Positions 7,398 to 16,290 are shown, counted from the stretch's first letter. The stretch is 64,000 bases of DNA from an uncultured bacterium (GCA_949035555.1 CAROLD010000009.1:5216-69215); one strand, 5' to 3'. Notes: a model not told the origin generated them from the sequence alone. A program made the numbers and translations.

Positions 7398-9518
7398 ATG
7401 TTAAAGAAAAAATTAGTTGTTTTGGGGCTGTTATTCTGTCTAATTAGTCAGAATATTGTAGTTTTTGCGGCTGTTGAAACTGAAAATAAATACCCTGATT
7501 ATGCCCATACTTTTTTAGGGCAGGATAAGTGGGAAAATTATAACCGGAAAATGTTTAATTTCAATTTGAAACTGAATAAATATGCTATTCGTCCGATACA
7601 TATTTTATGGTCTTCTATTATGCCTGAATACGGTATGGATAGGCTACAGGGTATTACAAATAATATTGAATATCCGATAAGATTGTTGAGCAGTTTAATC
7701 CAGAGAGATTTCAAGACTTCTAAAAATGAGACAATAAGGTTTTTTACTAATACAATTCTTGGACTTGGGGGGATGTATGACCCTGCAAAAAAATTGTTTG
7801 GGATTGAACAGGCGCAGGAAAATATGGAACAGGCACTTGCCGGATGCAAGATGAAACCAGGACAGTTTTTTGTGTTTCCTGTGTTATCCTTTACAAGCTT
7901 TAGAGGACTGTTAGGACGCTTGCTGGATACCGCTCTTAATCCCGGGTCTTATATTGCAACACCTGTTCTTGCTATTGTTAAGGCAGGATTAACAGTAAAT
8001 AAAACTTCTTACATGCAGCCACTTATTAAAATGGTCGAGTCAACTTATGCAGATCCGTACGAAATTGCAAAAAAAATATACGGGCTTGAAAGCTACATCC
8101 GCTGTAACAATTTAGATAGACTTGATATTAAAAAAGAAATGGAAATGGTTAAAAAAACGGATGATACAAAGATTGCTCAAAAGCCTTTAGTTGAAGCAAA
8201 ACCTGCACCTGTACCGGAAAATAAAAAAGAAGATTTGCTTGTAAAAACAGAGGTTACATCAGAAATTTTAATGCCTGGATTGATTAAGGGCGGAACAAAC
8301 ATTGATGAAGTATTCAAAAACTACAGTATGGAAAATTTTAAACTTGGTGCTGATATTATCTTGCATGGTTATAACCCTCAGACTCCGGTTGTAGATTCAA
8401 TGCGAACAGCGTTGTTTGACCTTCCGGGTGTTGATGAATCTGTTTGGAATGAATTATCTGTATGGAACAGAAGTTTTAGCAAGCGAATTAGAAGCTCGTC
8501 CGTGAATATTGCACAAGGCAGAGACAATTATAAGTTCAGATATATTTTACAAAAAGATAAAAACTCACCGCTTGCAATAATTTATCCTTCAATAGGTGAG
8601 GGAGTAATGTCGAGCCATTCGGTTTTGTTGGCGAAATTGTTTTACGATGAAGGGTATTCTGTTATAATTCAGGGAAGTCATTTCCAATGGGAATTTGTAA
8701 AAAGTATGCCGGAAGGGTATAAACCTGGACTCCCGGCAAAAGATGCAGCCCATTTGCAATTGTTGACAGGCAAAATTATTGATAATTTACAAGCCCGATA
8801 TAATTGTAAATTCAGCGATAAAGTTATAATAGGCACTTCTTTTGGAGCTTTAACTGCTCTGTTTCTCGGTGAAAAAGAAGCCCAAAATAATACCCTTGGA
8901 AATTCACGTTATATTTCTATCTGTCCGCCTGTTGAACTGCTTTATGCTATGAAACAAATTGATAAAAATTCCGAAGAATGGAATAATTCTTCAGATGATT
9001 TAAAACAACGTGTTGCAATGACTGCGGCAAAAGTTCTGAAATTGTATGAGTCAAAAGATGAGTCTATAAAAGAAATTAATTCACTGCCTTTTTCTGATGA
9101 AGAAGGGAAGCTAATTACAGGATTTATTATGCACCAAAAACTTTCTGATTTGATTTTTACAATTGAAAATGCCTCAAAATCTGCAAAGAGTGATATTTAT
9201 CATGTTATAAATAACATGAATTACAAAGATTATGCAGAAAAATACTTGTTATCTGAGGGAGACAGAAGCAGTGATGATTTATCTTTTGAAACCAGCCTGC
9301 ATTCAATCTCAGATTATCTTGAGCATCATGATAACTATAAAATTTATCATTCTTTAAATGACTATCTTACAAACACCAATCAATTGAAACGTCTAAAAGA
9401 ATATTCTGGTAATAAAACTGTTTTACTTGATAACGGTGCGCATTTAGGATTTTTGTACAGACAAGAATTTATTGATGATTTAAAAAATACTATTTCATTA
9501 AATAACGGATTCAAGTAA
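7398..9518 (+). CDS. MlaA (VacJ)-like domain fused to an alpha/beta hydrolase-like domain
   Basis: A 706-aa exported protein. Signal peptide about 1-25, without the lipobox of E. coli MlaA. Residues about 45-230 match MlaA/VacJ (NRKMFNFN; LGLGGMYDPA; FRGLLGRLLD), the outer-membrane part of the Mla lipid-asymmetry pathway. After a Lys/Pro/Glu linker (about 235-290) comes a second domain resembling alpha/beta hydrolases: GTSFG at 479-483 (Ser481), and His682 in NGAHLGF as candidate triad members. MlaA normally ends after the first domain, so this is an unusual fusion. It may couple removal of misplaced phospholipid to its hydrolysis (inference). The 3' end overlaps convergent serB by 21 nt. Confidence 0.8.
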   Translation: MLKKKLVVLGLLFCLISQNIVVFAAVETENKYPDYAHTFLGQDKWENYNRKMFNFNLKLNKYAIRPIHILWSSIMPEYGMDRLQGITNNIEYPIRLLSSLIQRDFKTSKNETIRFFTNTILGLGGMYDPAKKLFGIEQAQENMEQALAGCKMKPGQFFVFPVLSFTSFRGLLGRLLDTALNPGSYIATPVLAIVKAGLTVNKTSYMQPLIKMVESTYADPYEIAKKIYGLESYIRCNNLDRLDIKKEMEMVKKTDDTKIAQKPLVEAKPAPVPENKKEDLLVKTEVTSEILMPGLIKGGTNIDEVFKNYSMENFKLGADIILHGYNPQTPVVDSMRTALFDLPGVDESVWNELSVWNRSFSKRIRSSSVNIAQGRDNYKFRYILQKDKNSPLAIIYPSIGEGVMSSHSVLLAKLFYDEGYSVIIQGSHFQWEFVKSMPEGYKPGLPAKDAAHLQLLTGKIIDNLQARYNCKFSDKVIIGTSFGALTALFLGEKEAQNNTLGNSRYISICPPVELLYAMKQIDKNSEEWNNSSDDLKQRVAMTAAKVLKLYESKDESIKEINSLPFSDEEGKLITGFIMHQKLSDLIFTIENASKSAKSDIYHVINNMNYKDYAEKYLLSEGDRSSDDLSFETSLHSISDYLEHHDNYKIYHSLNDYLTNTNQLKRLKEYSGNKTVLLDNGAHLGFLYRQEFIDDLKNTISLNNGFK

Positions 9519-10121
9519 AAGAGTTAAATCTTTTTGTTCAATAATAATATTTGCTTTTTCCTTAAGAATTGGTTTAGCACAGAATGCCGCACGCATACCG
9601 GCATGCTCAAACATACTCAAATCGTTTGCGCCGTCACCGACAACGAGAGTTGTTTCAGGACAGGTTCCTGTAATATTTTGAATTCGTTTAAGCATTTCAC
9701 CTTTGCTGTATCCGAACATCATTTCACCGCCCGCAAGTCCTGTTAATATGCCGTATTTTGAGTGCAGAATATTTGAAAATTCCGCATCAAGTCCGAGTTT
9801 TTTTGCAAATGGAATTGTTGCATTCTTGAACCCGCCGGAAAAGCAAATAACTTTGAAACCGTGATTTTTTAGTTGTTTTATTGTTTCTTCTGCACCGTTC
9901 ATTAGCGGAAGATTTTTACAAATTTGATTGACGGTTTCCTCTTTCAATCCTTTTAACAGTGCAACTCTTTCCTGAAGGCTTTCGAAAAAATCTATCTCAC
10001 CGCGCATAGCCTTGCCTGTGATTTCTTTGACTTTTTCGTCTATTCCTATTTCTTGAGCTAGAAACTCAAGAGTTTCCCCGTCCATCAATGTTGAATCAAA
10101 ATCAAAAACTGCTAATTTCAT
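9498..10121 (-). CDS. serB: Phosphoserine phosphatase
   Basis: A 207-aa HAD-superfamily phosphatase for the last step of serine synthesis (phosphoserine to serine). Motif I DFDSTLMDGE has the nucleophile Asp7 and acid Asp9. Motif II is CFSGGF. Motif IV GDGANDLSM binds magnesium. No ACT extension. It lies downstream of serA on the same strand with a good AAGGAGA site. Its leader contains two long G tracts. Last gene of the serine operon; the 3' end overlaps the MlaA-fusion gene on the other strand. Confidence 0.92.
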   Translation of the reverse strand: MKLAVFDFDSTLMDGETLEFLAQEIGIDEKVKEITGKAMRGEIDFFESLQERVALLKGLKEETVNQICKNLPLMNGAEETIKQLKNHGFKVICFSGGFKNATIPFAKKLGLDAEFSNILHSKYGILTGLAGGEMMFGYSKGEMLKRIQNITGTCPETTLVVGDGANDLSMFEHAGMRAAFCAKPILKEKANIIIEQKDLTLLLESVI

Positions 10122-10206
10122 GTCGTCTCCTTTTCACTCCCCCCCCCCTATTGCACAATATTTCGCAAGCCTCAATTCCTTGGTGGGGCAATATTTACCC
10201 CCCCCC
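10122..10206 (-). promoter_or_regulatory. serA-serB intergenic region with paired poly-G tracts
   Basis: In mRNA sense, nine G (10206-10198) begin in the serA stop codon, and ten G (10148-10139) precede the serB ribosome-binding site. Between them lie the octamer AAATATTG in two copies and a GCCCCACC segment able to pair with either G tract. The purpose is unknown: a structural switch, a slippage-prone spacer, or a decayed repeat. Confidence 0.5.
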
Positions 10207-11798
10207 TATGCGTTTAAGCTTACGTATTTAGGGTTGTGAACACCGTCAATTTTTTCGATTTCACCAAGAACGGTAGTGTCAACTTCTGTTTCAGTGTTTA
10301 TAACCATTATTGATTCGGTTTCGTGACGATCATTTTTCTGTACTACGTTCATTGAACCTATGTTGATATTGTTCTCGCCAATCACTTTTGCAACTTTTGC
10401 AATCATAGACGGCTTGTTCACGTGCGGAACAATAAGCATATGTCTTTGCGGACGGATACTTGTTTCGTAGTCGTTGATTTTCACAATTCTCGGAATATCT
10501 TTTGCGACAAGTGCACCTGCAACTGTTGTTACTCCGTTGTCTGTTGTAAGTTTTATTGTTATTAAACCCGCAAAATTGCATTTTACATTTGAACGGGTTG
10601 AAATAATATCAATCCCGCGTTTTTTAGCCAGCAACGGAGCGTTAACATAATTCACTCCTACAAGAACAGATGACAGAACACCTTTTAATACTGCAACTTC
10701 AAGCGGCTGAATATCAAGTGCCGCAAGATCACCCTGTGCGGTGATTTCGATACTTTTAATTGTACCTTCCGATACTTGCATTGCAAGCTGACCTGAATTT
10801 TCCGCAATCTGCATATAATCTTTTACAGGTTCTAATTTGTCAGGACGAAGTGACGGAATATTCACCGCAGATGATGCAGAGCCGCCTGAAAGTACTTCTC
10901 TTATTTGCTCTGCGACATCAATTGCAACATTTATTTGTGCTTCCTGAGTGCTTGCGCCTAAGTGCGGTGTAAGCACTATATTGCCTTCGCAACGAATAAG
11001 CGGACATTCAGTTATGTTTGGTTCGTTTTCGTAAACATCAATTGCCGCAGATGCAACTTGACCGTTTTCTATAGCTTCTTTTAAATCTGTTTCGTTAATA
11101 ATACCGCCGCGTGCACAGTTTACAAGGCGGACACCTTTTTTCATTTTTGCAATTGAGTCTTTGTTAATCAAATTAATCGTTTCTTTTGTTTTGGGAACGT
11201 GTACCGTGATATAATCACATTTTCCCCAGAAATCATCAAGTGATGTTACATATTCGCCGCCCATTTTTTCAACAACTTCTTTTGATGTATATGGGTCAAA
11301 TACAACGAGTTTCATTCCAAGAGCAAGCGCAACTTCTGCAACATGTGAACCAATTTTGCCAAGCCCTATAACCCCGAGAGTTTTTTTGTAAAGTTCACAG
11401 CCTGTGAATTTTGCTCTGTCCCATTTGCCTTCTTTTGTTGAAGCCGCAGCAGGGGCAATGTTTCTGGACATCGCAAGCATCAATGCAATTGTGTGTTCTG
11501 ATGCCGCCATTGTGTTTCCGTCAGGTGAATTTACAACGATAATACCTTTTTGTGTTGCGGCATCCACATCTATATTATCAACCCCGACACCTGCTCTGCC
11601 TATGATTTTTAAATTCTTGCCTGCTTCTATTATTTTTCCCGTAACTTTTGTTTGGCTTCTCACCATAATTGCATCGTATTGCGGAATAATTTCAACAAGC
11701 TCGTCTTCCGTCATTGTCGGTAAAATATCTACCTGTGCGGCTTGTTCGATAATTTTGCTTGCCGCTTCATTTATTTTATCTGTAACTAAAACTTTCAT
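10206..11798 (-). CDS. serA: D-3-phosphoglycerate dehydrogenase
   Basis: A 530-aa NAD-dependent enzyme for the first step of serine synthesis. The length is that of the long SerA form: catalytic and NAD-binding domains (1-315; GRAGVGVDNID, then GLGKIGSHVAEVA), an intervening domain (about 320-450), and a C-terminal ACT domain (about 455-530; MLIVPHVNKPSMIAKVAKVI) that usually mediates serine feedback. Catalytic Arg, Glu and His can be placed in CARGGIINE and TPHLGAST. It sits between the class V aminotransferase and serB in pathway order. RBS AGGGG about 10 nt before ATG. Confidence 0.95.
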   Translation of the reverse strand: MKVLVTDKINEAASKIIEQAAQVDILPTMTEDELVEIIPQYDAIMVRSQTKVTGKIIEAGKNLKIIGRAGVGVDNIDVDAATQKGIIVVNSPDGNTMAASEHTIALMLAMSRNIAPAAASTKEGKWDRAKFTGCELYKKTLGVIGLGKIGSHVAEVALALGMKLVVFDPYTSKEVVEKMGGEYVTSLDDFWGKCDYITVHVPKTKETINLINKDSIAKMKKGVRLVNCARGGIINETDLKEAIENGQVASAAIDVYENEPNITECPLIRCEGNIVLTPHLGASTQEAQINVAIDVAEQIREVLSGGSASSAVNIPSLRPDKLEPVKDYMQIAENSGQLAMQVSEGTIKSIEITAQGDLAALDIQPLEVAVLKGVLSSVLVGVNYVNAPLLAKKRGIDIISTRSNVKCNFAGLITIKLTTDNGVTTVAGALVAKDIPRIVKINDYETSIRPQRHMLIVPHVNKPSMIAKVAKVIGENNINIGSMNVVQKNDRHETESIMVINTETEVDTTVLGEIEKIDGVHNPKYVSLNA

Positions 11799-11814
11799 TT
11801 ATAACTTTACCCCT

Positions 11815-12966
11815 TTACCCCTCTAGTTCTTCTATAAGTGTTTGAACACCTTTTCCACGTTCAAATTTATGTCCGAGTTTGTGTAGTACGGCTTCTAATG
11901 CACCTACTGATGCAATTAAGTCTCTATCGCATACAAAACCAAGTGTTCCCATTCTGAAAATTTTATCTTTCAGCTGGTTTTGACCGTTTGCAACAACGAT
12001 GTCGTAATCTTCTTTTAAATGTTTTCTGATATCAGGAACGGAAATCCCGTCAGGCGGAAGAATAGATGTTATAGAACAGCTTGCATTATTGTCATCTTTC
12101 ACAAGAAGTTCTAAGTTCATTGCTCTTAGTGCCGCTCTGAGCGCCATAGCATGACGTCTGTGGCGTGCGTTAACATTATCTATACCTTCTTCTTTTATCA
12201 TTTTTAATGCGGTATTTAAACCCACAATCAGGTTAACAGCAGGTGTAAACGGTGTAGAATTTGCACGGGTAGATTTTCTGTGAGCCGCCCAGTCAAAATA
12301 GAAGCTCGGGTGTTTACATTGTTCATAAACTTCCCACGCTTTTTCGTTTGCTGTTAAAAAGGCAAGCCCGGGAGGTACCATAAAACCTTTTTGAGACCCC
12401 GAAACAAGTACATCAATTCCCCACTCATCAGGTTTGCACGGCATTGCACATACACTTGTAACACCGTCAACAACAGATAATGCCCCGTGTTCTCTTATAA
12501 TTGAGCACAATGTTTTAATATCATTTGCCGCACCTGTTGAAGTTTCGCTATGGGTAAGAGTTACGATTTTAATCTCTTTATTAACATCAGCATCAAGTCT
12601 TTTTTTCAAATCTTGAGGGTTGATAATCTGTCCTGCTTCAACTTCAAGTTTTTCAACAATTGCACCGCGGGATTCTGCAATTTTAACCCAGCGGTTGCCG
12701 AAGTTTCCTATTACAAGTGACAGAACTTTATCACCTTCATTAACAAGGTTTTCCAAAGCTGCGCACATGGCGCCTGTCCCGCTTGATGTGAACATAAATA
12801 CGTCATTTTCGGTTTGGAAAACGTATTTCAGGTTTGTATAAACTTCTTCCAATATGGAGGAGAATTCCGAGCTTCTGTGACCTATCGGATGTTTTGCAAT
12901 GTCAAGCATTACGCTTTCCGGTACAGGTGTCGGACCCGGTATCATTAAAAAAGTTTTGTCTCTCAT
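11815..12966 (-). CDS. Class V aminotransferase, probable phosphoserine aminotransferase
   Basis: A 383-aa PLP enzyme of the serine-glyoxylate/alanine-glyoxylate aminotransferase type. The start at 12966 follows GGAGG; an in-frame ATG 12 codons upstream does not. Landmarks are PGPTPVPESV near the N-terminus, SSGTGAM, THSETSTGA, and the PLP lysine in SGSQKGFMVPPG. Such enzymes in cyanobacteria and methanogens are often annotated as soluble hydrogenase subunit or serine-pyruvate aminotransferase. Placement directly before serA and serB, with no conventional serC in the window, makes the phosphoserine step the best guess (inference). Confidence 0.85.
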   Translation of the reverse strand: MRDKTFLMIPGPTPVPESVMLDIAKHPIGHRSSEFSSILEEVYTNLKYVFQTENDVFMFTSSGTGAMCAALENLVNEGDKVLSLVIGNFGNRWVKIAESRGAIVEKLEVEAGQIINPQDLKKRLDADVNKEIKIVTLTHSETSTGAANDIKTLCSIIREHGALSVVDGVTSVCAMPCKPDEWGIDVLVSGSQKGFMVPPGLAFLTANEKAWEVYEQCKHPSFYFDWAAHRKSTRANSTPFTPAVNLIVGLNTALKMIKEEGIDNVNARHRRHAMALRAALRAMNLELLVKDDNNASCSITSILPPDGISVPDIRKHLKEDYDIVVANGQNQLKDKIFRMGTLGFVCDRDLIASVGALEAVLHKLGHKFERGKGVQTLIEELEG

Positions 12967-13036
12967 TTTGTTTCCTCCATTCTGTTTTATATATTTTTTC
13001 ATGGAATGGGAAATAGGGAAACTTTTTTATAAAACT

Positions 13037-13726
13037 TTATATATACACAAACGGACAATATTCTTTTGCAAAAATGATTTCGACACCTTCGCCGATAATA
13101 TTTTTTAAAATCGGTAAAATTATGATTTCAGATTCAAAATGTCCTATATCAAATACAGCAATTTCGCTATCAAGTGCAGTGTGGAATTTTAAATCCCCTG
13201 TAACAAGTGTGTCCGCTCCGAGTACTTGTGCATCCTTAATAAATTCCGAGCCGCTTCCTGCACAAAATGCGATGCGTTTCAGAGTTGTTGCGGAATTGTT
13301 GTTTGTATAGCGTAAATTTGGTGAGATTTTGGAAAGTTTTTTTGCAAATTCCTCAACTGAAATTTCCAAATCAACAAAACGTAAAAAATCGTGTTCAAGG
13401 TTAATTTGACTGTCTTGCAGTTCGAGAGTTTTAATTATTGTGTCTGTGGTTCCGCCCTGTGCTCGGTCAAGATTGGTGTGAGCGCTGTAGATGTCGATTT
13501 CACTCCAGCTTGCAGGTACATAAAATAACGGATGATGAGAGACTATCATATCACAATTTTGTTTGCGTGCTTGATTTATAATATCCTGAGTCGGTGTCAG
13601 GCAAAGCATAATTTTATGCACTTCTTTTTTCGGAGTTTCAACCATAAACCCGACACAATCCCATTGTTCTGCGGTTTCTGTTGGTGCAAACTTTTCTATT
13701 CGCTTTGTGATTTCGTATTTATTCAT
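13037..13726 (-). CDS. Nif3-like dinuclear metal-centre protein
   Basis: A 229-aa protein of the NIF3/YbgI (DUF34) family. The family marker MIVSHHPLFY supplies metal-binding histidines, and AHTNLDRAQGG matches the conserved AHTNLD motif. At the C-terminus GHFESE holds the last ligands. Family members form toroidal hexamers; activity is debated (often labelled GTP cyclohydrolase I type 2). It lacks the inserted domain of the 370-aa forms. The start overlaps the coaBC stop by 8 nt, so it is translated as part of the gmk-coaBC transcript. Confidence 0.87.
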   Translation of the reverse strand: MNKYEITKRIEKFAPTETAEQWDCVGFMVETPKKEVHKIMLCLTPTQDIINQARKQNCDMIVSHHPLFYVPASWSEIDIYSAHTNLDRAQGGTTDTIIKTLELQDSQINLEHDFLRFVDLEISVEEFAKKLSKISPNLRYTNNNSATTLKRIAFCAGSGSEFIKDAQVLGADTLVTGDLKFHTALDSEIAVFDIGHFESEIIILPILKNIIGEGVEIIFAKEYCPFVYI

Positions 13727-14894
13727 TTATGTACTCTAAAATTTTTCTTGCAATAACGGTTTTGGGTGCTTTATCAATCCTTTTTACCTCACCATTTTTG
13801 TTCAATATCGCAACTTCATTCTCATTTACTCCAAATCCGATATCTTTTCTTGAAATATCATTTGCAACAAGAAAATCGCAACCTTTTTTCTTGATTTTTT
13901 CTTGCGCGTTTATGAGTAAATTTTCACTTTCTGCGCAGAAGCCGACAATTGTTTGATGAGTTTTCTTTTTACAAAGACTATGTAAAATATCCGGGTTTTT
14001 TACAAGCTCAAGTGTAATTGTATCACTGTCGCCTTTTTTCATTTTTTGTTCCGAATATTCTTTGACTCTGTAATCAGCCACCGCTGCTGCCATTATAATA
14101 ATATCGGAATTGTCAAAATTTTCTTCCATAGCGTTTTGCATATCACGTGCAGATTTAACTTTTACGATTTTGTAAGGTGCTGTGAAGTTTTTTGTTGTAA
14201 TCAAAATGACTTCCGCGCCCATATCGTGTGCTGAATTTGCAAGGGCAAATCCCATTTTACCTGATGAATAGTTTGAAATATATCTTACAGGGTCAATATC
14301 TTCAATTGTTCCGCCTGCTGTTATGATAACTTTTTTGCCTTTAAGTTTTTGGCTGTATTGAAGCGCTTCTACTGTTACATCAAAAATCTTGTCAATAGAA
14401 CAAAGTCTTCCTTTACCTGTATATCCGCAGGCTAAAAATCCGTTTTCGGGTTCTAAAATTTCAGCCCCGCGGGATTGGAGTTTTCTTAAATTTTCCTGCA
14501 CAGCCTGATTGTTCCACATATTTACATTCATTGCAGGTGCGATAATCATTTTTTTTGAAAATGCGCAGGCAACAGATGTCAGCAAATTATCGGCAATTCC
14601 TTGTGCTATTTTAGAAATTGTGTTTGCTGTAGCAGGTGCGATCACCATAATATCAGCTTCATCGGCAAGCGAAATATGCTCAGGTTTCCATTCTTTTATG
14701 TCAAACTCCTGAACATAAACTTCGTTTTGGCTGAGGTTTTGCAAAGTTAGTTTTGTGACAAAATTAAGTGAATTCGGGGTGCAGATAATTTTAACATTTG
14801 CACCTGCTTTTTTGAATTTTCTGATAAGTTCGCAAATTTTGTAAGCCGCAATTCCGCCCGTAATCCCTACTAATATTGTTTTACCGCTAAGCAT
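13719..14894 (-). CDS. coaBC: Bifunctional phosphopantothenoylcysteine decarboxylase/synthetase
   Basis: A 391-aa two-domain enzyme of coenzyme A synthesis. The N-terminal flavoprotein CoaC half (about 1-180) has GGIAAYK, the PAMNVNMW motif and the catalytic-loop cysteine in FLACGYTGKG. The C-terminal CoaB half (about 185-391) starts GKKVIITAGGT and contains DPVRYISNYSSGKMG. RBS AAAGGAA. The first base of the start codon overlaps the gmk stop. In many bacteria rpoZ lies between gmk and coaBC; it does not here. Confidence 0.94.
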   Translation of the reverse strand: MLSGKTILVGITGGIAAYKICELIRKFKKAGANVKIICTPNSLNFVTKLTLQNLSQNEVYVQEFDIKEWKPEHISLADEADIMVIAPATANTISKIAQGIADNLLTSVACAFSKKMIIAPAMNVNMWNNQAVQENLRKLQSRGAEILEPENGFLACGYTGKGRLCSIDKIFDVTVEALQYSQKLKGKKVIITAGGTIEDIDPVRYISNYSSGKMGFALANSAHDMGAEVILITTKNFTAPYKIVKVKSARDMQNAMEENFDNSDIIIMAAAVADYRVKEYSEQKMKKGDSDTITLELVKNPDILHSLCKKKTHQTIVGFCAESENLLINAQEKIKKKGCDFLVANDISRKDIGFGVNENEVAILNKNGEVKRIDKAPKTVIARKILEYINE

Positions 14895-15460
14895 TATGCA
14901 AGTTCCTTTTGGGTTATGCTTTCAACTTCAGCTATTGCGCGTTCTAAGTTATCATTTATAACAATGTAATCATATTGTTTAGAGCGTTCAAGTTCAATTT
15001 TTGCTTCTGCAAGACGGCGCTTAATGGTTTCTTCATCTTCCGTGTTGCGTCCGCGTAAACGTTTTTCCAGTTCTTCTACACCCAGACCTGGCGGAGCAAT
15101 AAAAATCAAAACCGCTTCGGGCATTTTTGCCTTAACTTGTAATGCCCCTTGAGTTTCAATTTCAAGGATAATATTTAAACCTTCTTCAAATTTTTGTTTT
15201 ATAAATTTTTTCTTAGTGCCGTAACAATTACCAGCAAATTCTGCGTGTTCCAAAAATTTATCTTCCGATACGGCTTTTTCAAATTCTTCACGGGTTACAA
15301 AAAAATAGTTAACCCCGTCAACTTCACCTTCGCGCGGTTTTCTTGTTGTGCAGGAAACAGACAGCATAAAATCATCTGAATTCCTTTTCATAAATTCCTT
15401 TAATACTGTGCCTTTTCCAACACCGGAACAGCCTGAAATTACAAATAATTTTTTATTCAT
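14894..15460 (-). CDS. gmk: Guanylate kinase
   Basis: A 188-aa kinase converting GMP to GDP. The P-loop GCSGVGKGT is at residues 9-17, the GMP-binding segment SCTTRKPREGEVDGVNYFFV follows, and the lid region contains RLRGRNTE. The length is typical. No Shine-Dalgarno precedes the ATG; a TATAAT on the minus strand ends 6 nt before it, so the transcript is probably leaderless. It heads the gmk-coaBC-Nif3 unit, 45 nt after fliR. Confidence 0.94.
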   Translation of the reverse strand: MNKKLFVISGCSGVGKGTVLKEFMKRNSDDFMLSVSCTTRKPREGEVDGVNYFFVTREEFEKAVSEDKFLEHAEFAGNCYGTKKKFIKQKFEEGLNIILEIETQGALQVKAKMPEAVLIFIAPPGLGVEELEKRLRGRNTEDEETIKRRLAEAKIELERSKQYDYIVINDNLERAIAEVESITQKELA

Positions 15461-15466
15461 AGATTG

Positions 15467-15472
15467 ATTATA
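15467..15472 (-). promoter_or_regulatory. -10 box of a probable leaderless gmk promoter
   Basis: TATAAT in minus sense, 6 nt from the gmk ATG, which puts the expected start at the ATG. No clear -35 was found, so confidence is moderate. Confidence 0.45.
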
Positions 15473-15505
15473 CTATGAAGATGTGAAAAATAAATAGTAA
15501 TAATT

Positions 15506-16288
15506 TTAAATTATATTTGCGAAACTTAAAAAATATTCTTCAATTACATTCATCAACATAGGCAAAATCCAAACCATAATAGCCGCCCCAAGTACAGGTT
15601 TAAACAGGAAGCTTAGCTGGAATACGTTAACCTGTGGTGCAGTTCTTGAGATTACACCTAAAATAATGTCTTGTGCTAATGTTGCAAGTAGAATGGGAGA
15701 TGCGATTTGAAGACCCATATAAAGCGTATTGGAAGACATTTTTATCAGCAAATCCATTTTGATAAGCTGTGCCAGCGGAATATGTGCGGCATACATCGGA
15801 AAGATTTCAAAACTACGCAACAGTGCCTTAAAAAGCCAGAATACACCTCCGAGATTGATGAATATCAAAATCCCCATCAGAGAAACCATTTTTGTTAAAA
15901 TCGACACTTGAGCAGATGTTGTAGGGTCAAGTGCTGTTGCTGATGACAAACCCATTTGCATATTTATCATTTCAGCCCCGCAGTCTATTGCAATGGTAAC
16001 AAGCTGTGCCATATACCCAATCATTGCACCTACAACAATATTCAAAAGTATTGACAGGGCAAATGAATCGCATCCTGTTAGGCATTTTTCCGGATGCAAA
16101 AATGGAACAATAAATACTGTTACAATCAGTGCAAACGGAATTTTAACCAGTGCAGGGAAATCTTTTCTATTGAATATCGGGCAAAATCTGAAAAATCCGA
16201 TTAACCTTGCAAAAACAAGCGCACCTGCCATAAGGTAGGTGTTGATTTTTGGAAACATTTTTACAAGTTCAACCAGAATAGTATCCAT
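15506..16288 (-). CDS. fliR: Flagellar export apparatus protein FliR
   Basis: A 260-aa membrane protein of the type III export gate (FliR/SctT family) with about six hydrophobic segments and the usual length. It follows fliP and fliQ in the order typical of flagellar operons. Family features include the early RLIGFFRFCPIF segment and the conserved AEMINMQMGLS stretch near residue 110. RBS AGGAC before ATG. No flhB follows; gmk is next. Confidence 0.88.
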   Translation of the reverse strand: MDTILVELVKMFPKINTYLMAGALVFARLIGFFRFCPIFNRKDFPALVKIPFALIVTVFIVPFLHPEKCLTGCDSFALSILLNIVVGAMIGYMAQLVTIAIDCGAEMINMQMGLSSATALDPTTSAQVSILTKMVSLMGILIFINLGGVFWLFKALLRSFEIFPMYAAHIPLAQLIKMDLLIKMSSNTLYMGLQIASPILLATLAQDIILGVISRTAPQVNVFQLSFLFKPVLGAAIMVWILPMLMNVIEEYFLSFANII

Positions 16289-16290
16289 AA

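Noticed and set aside
10198..10206. Poly-G tract as a phase-variable switch inside serA
   Set aside because: The stop codon TAG is completed by the first G, so length changes cannot alter the SerA protein; only an effect on serB spacing remains possible.
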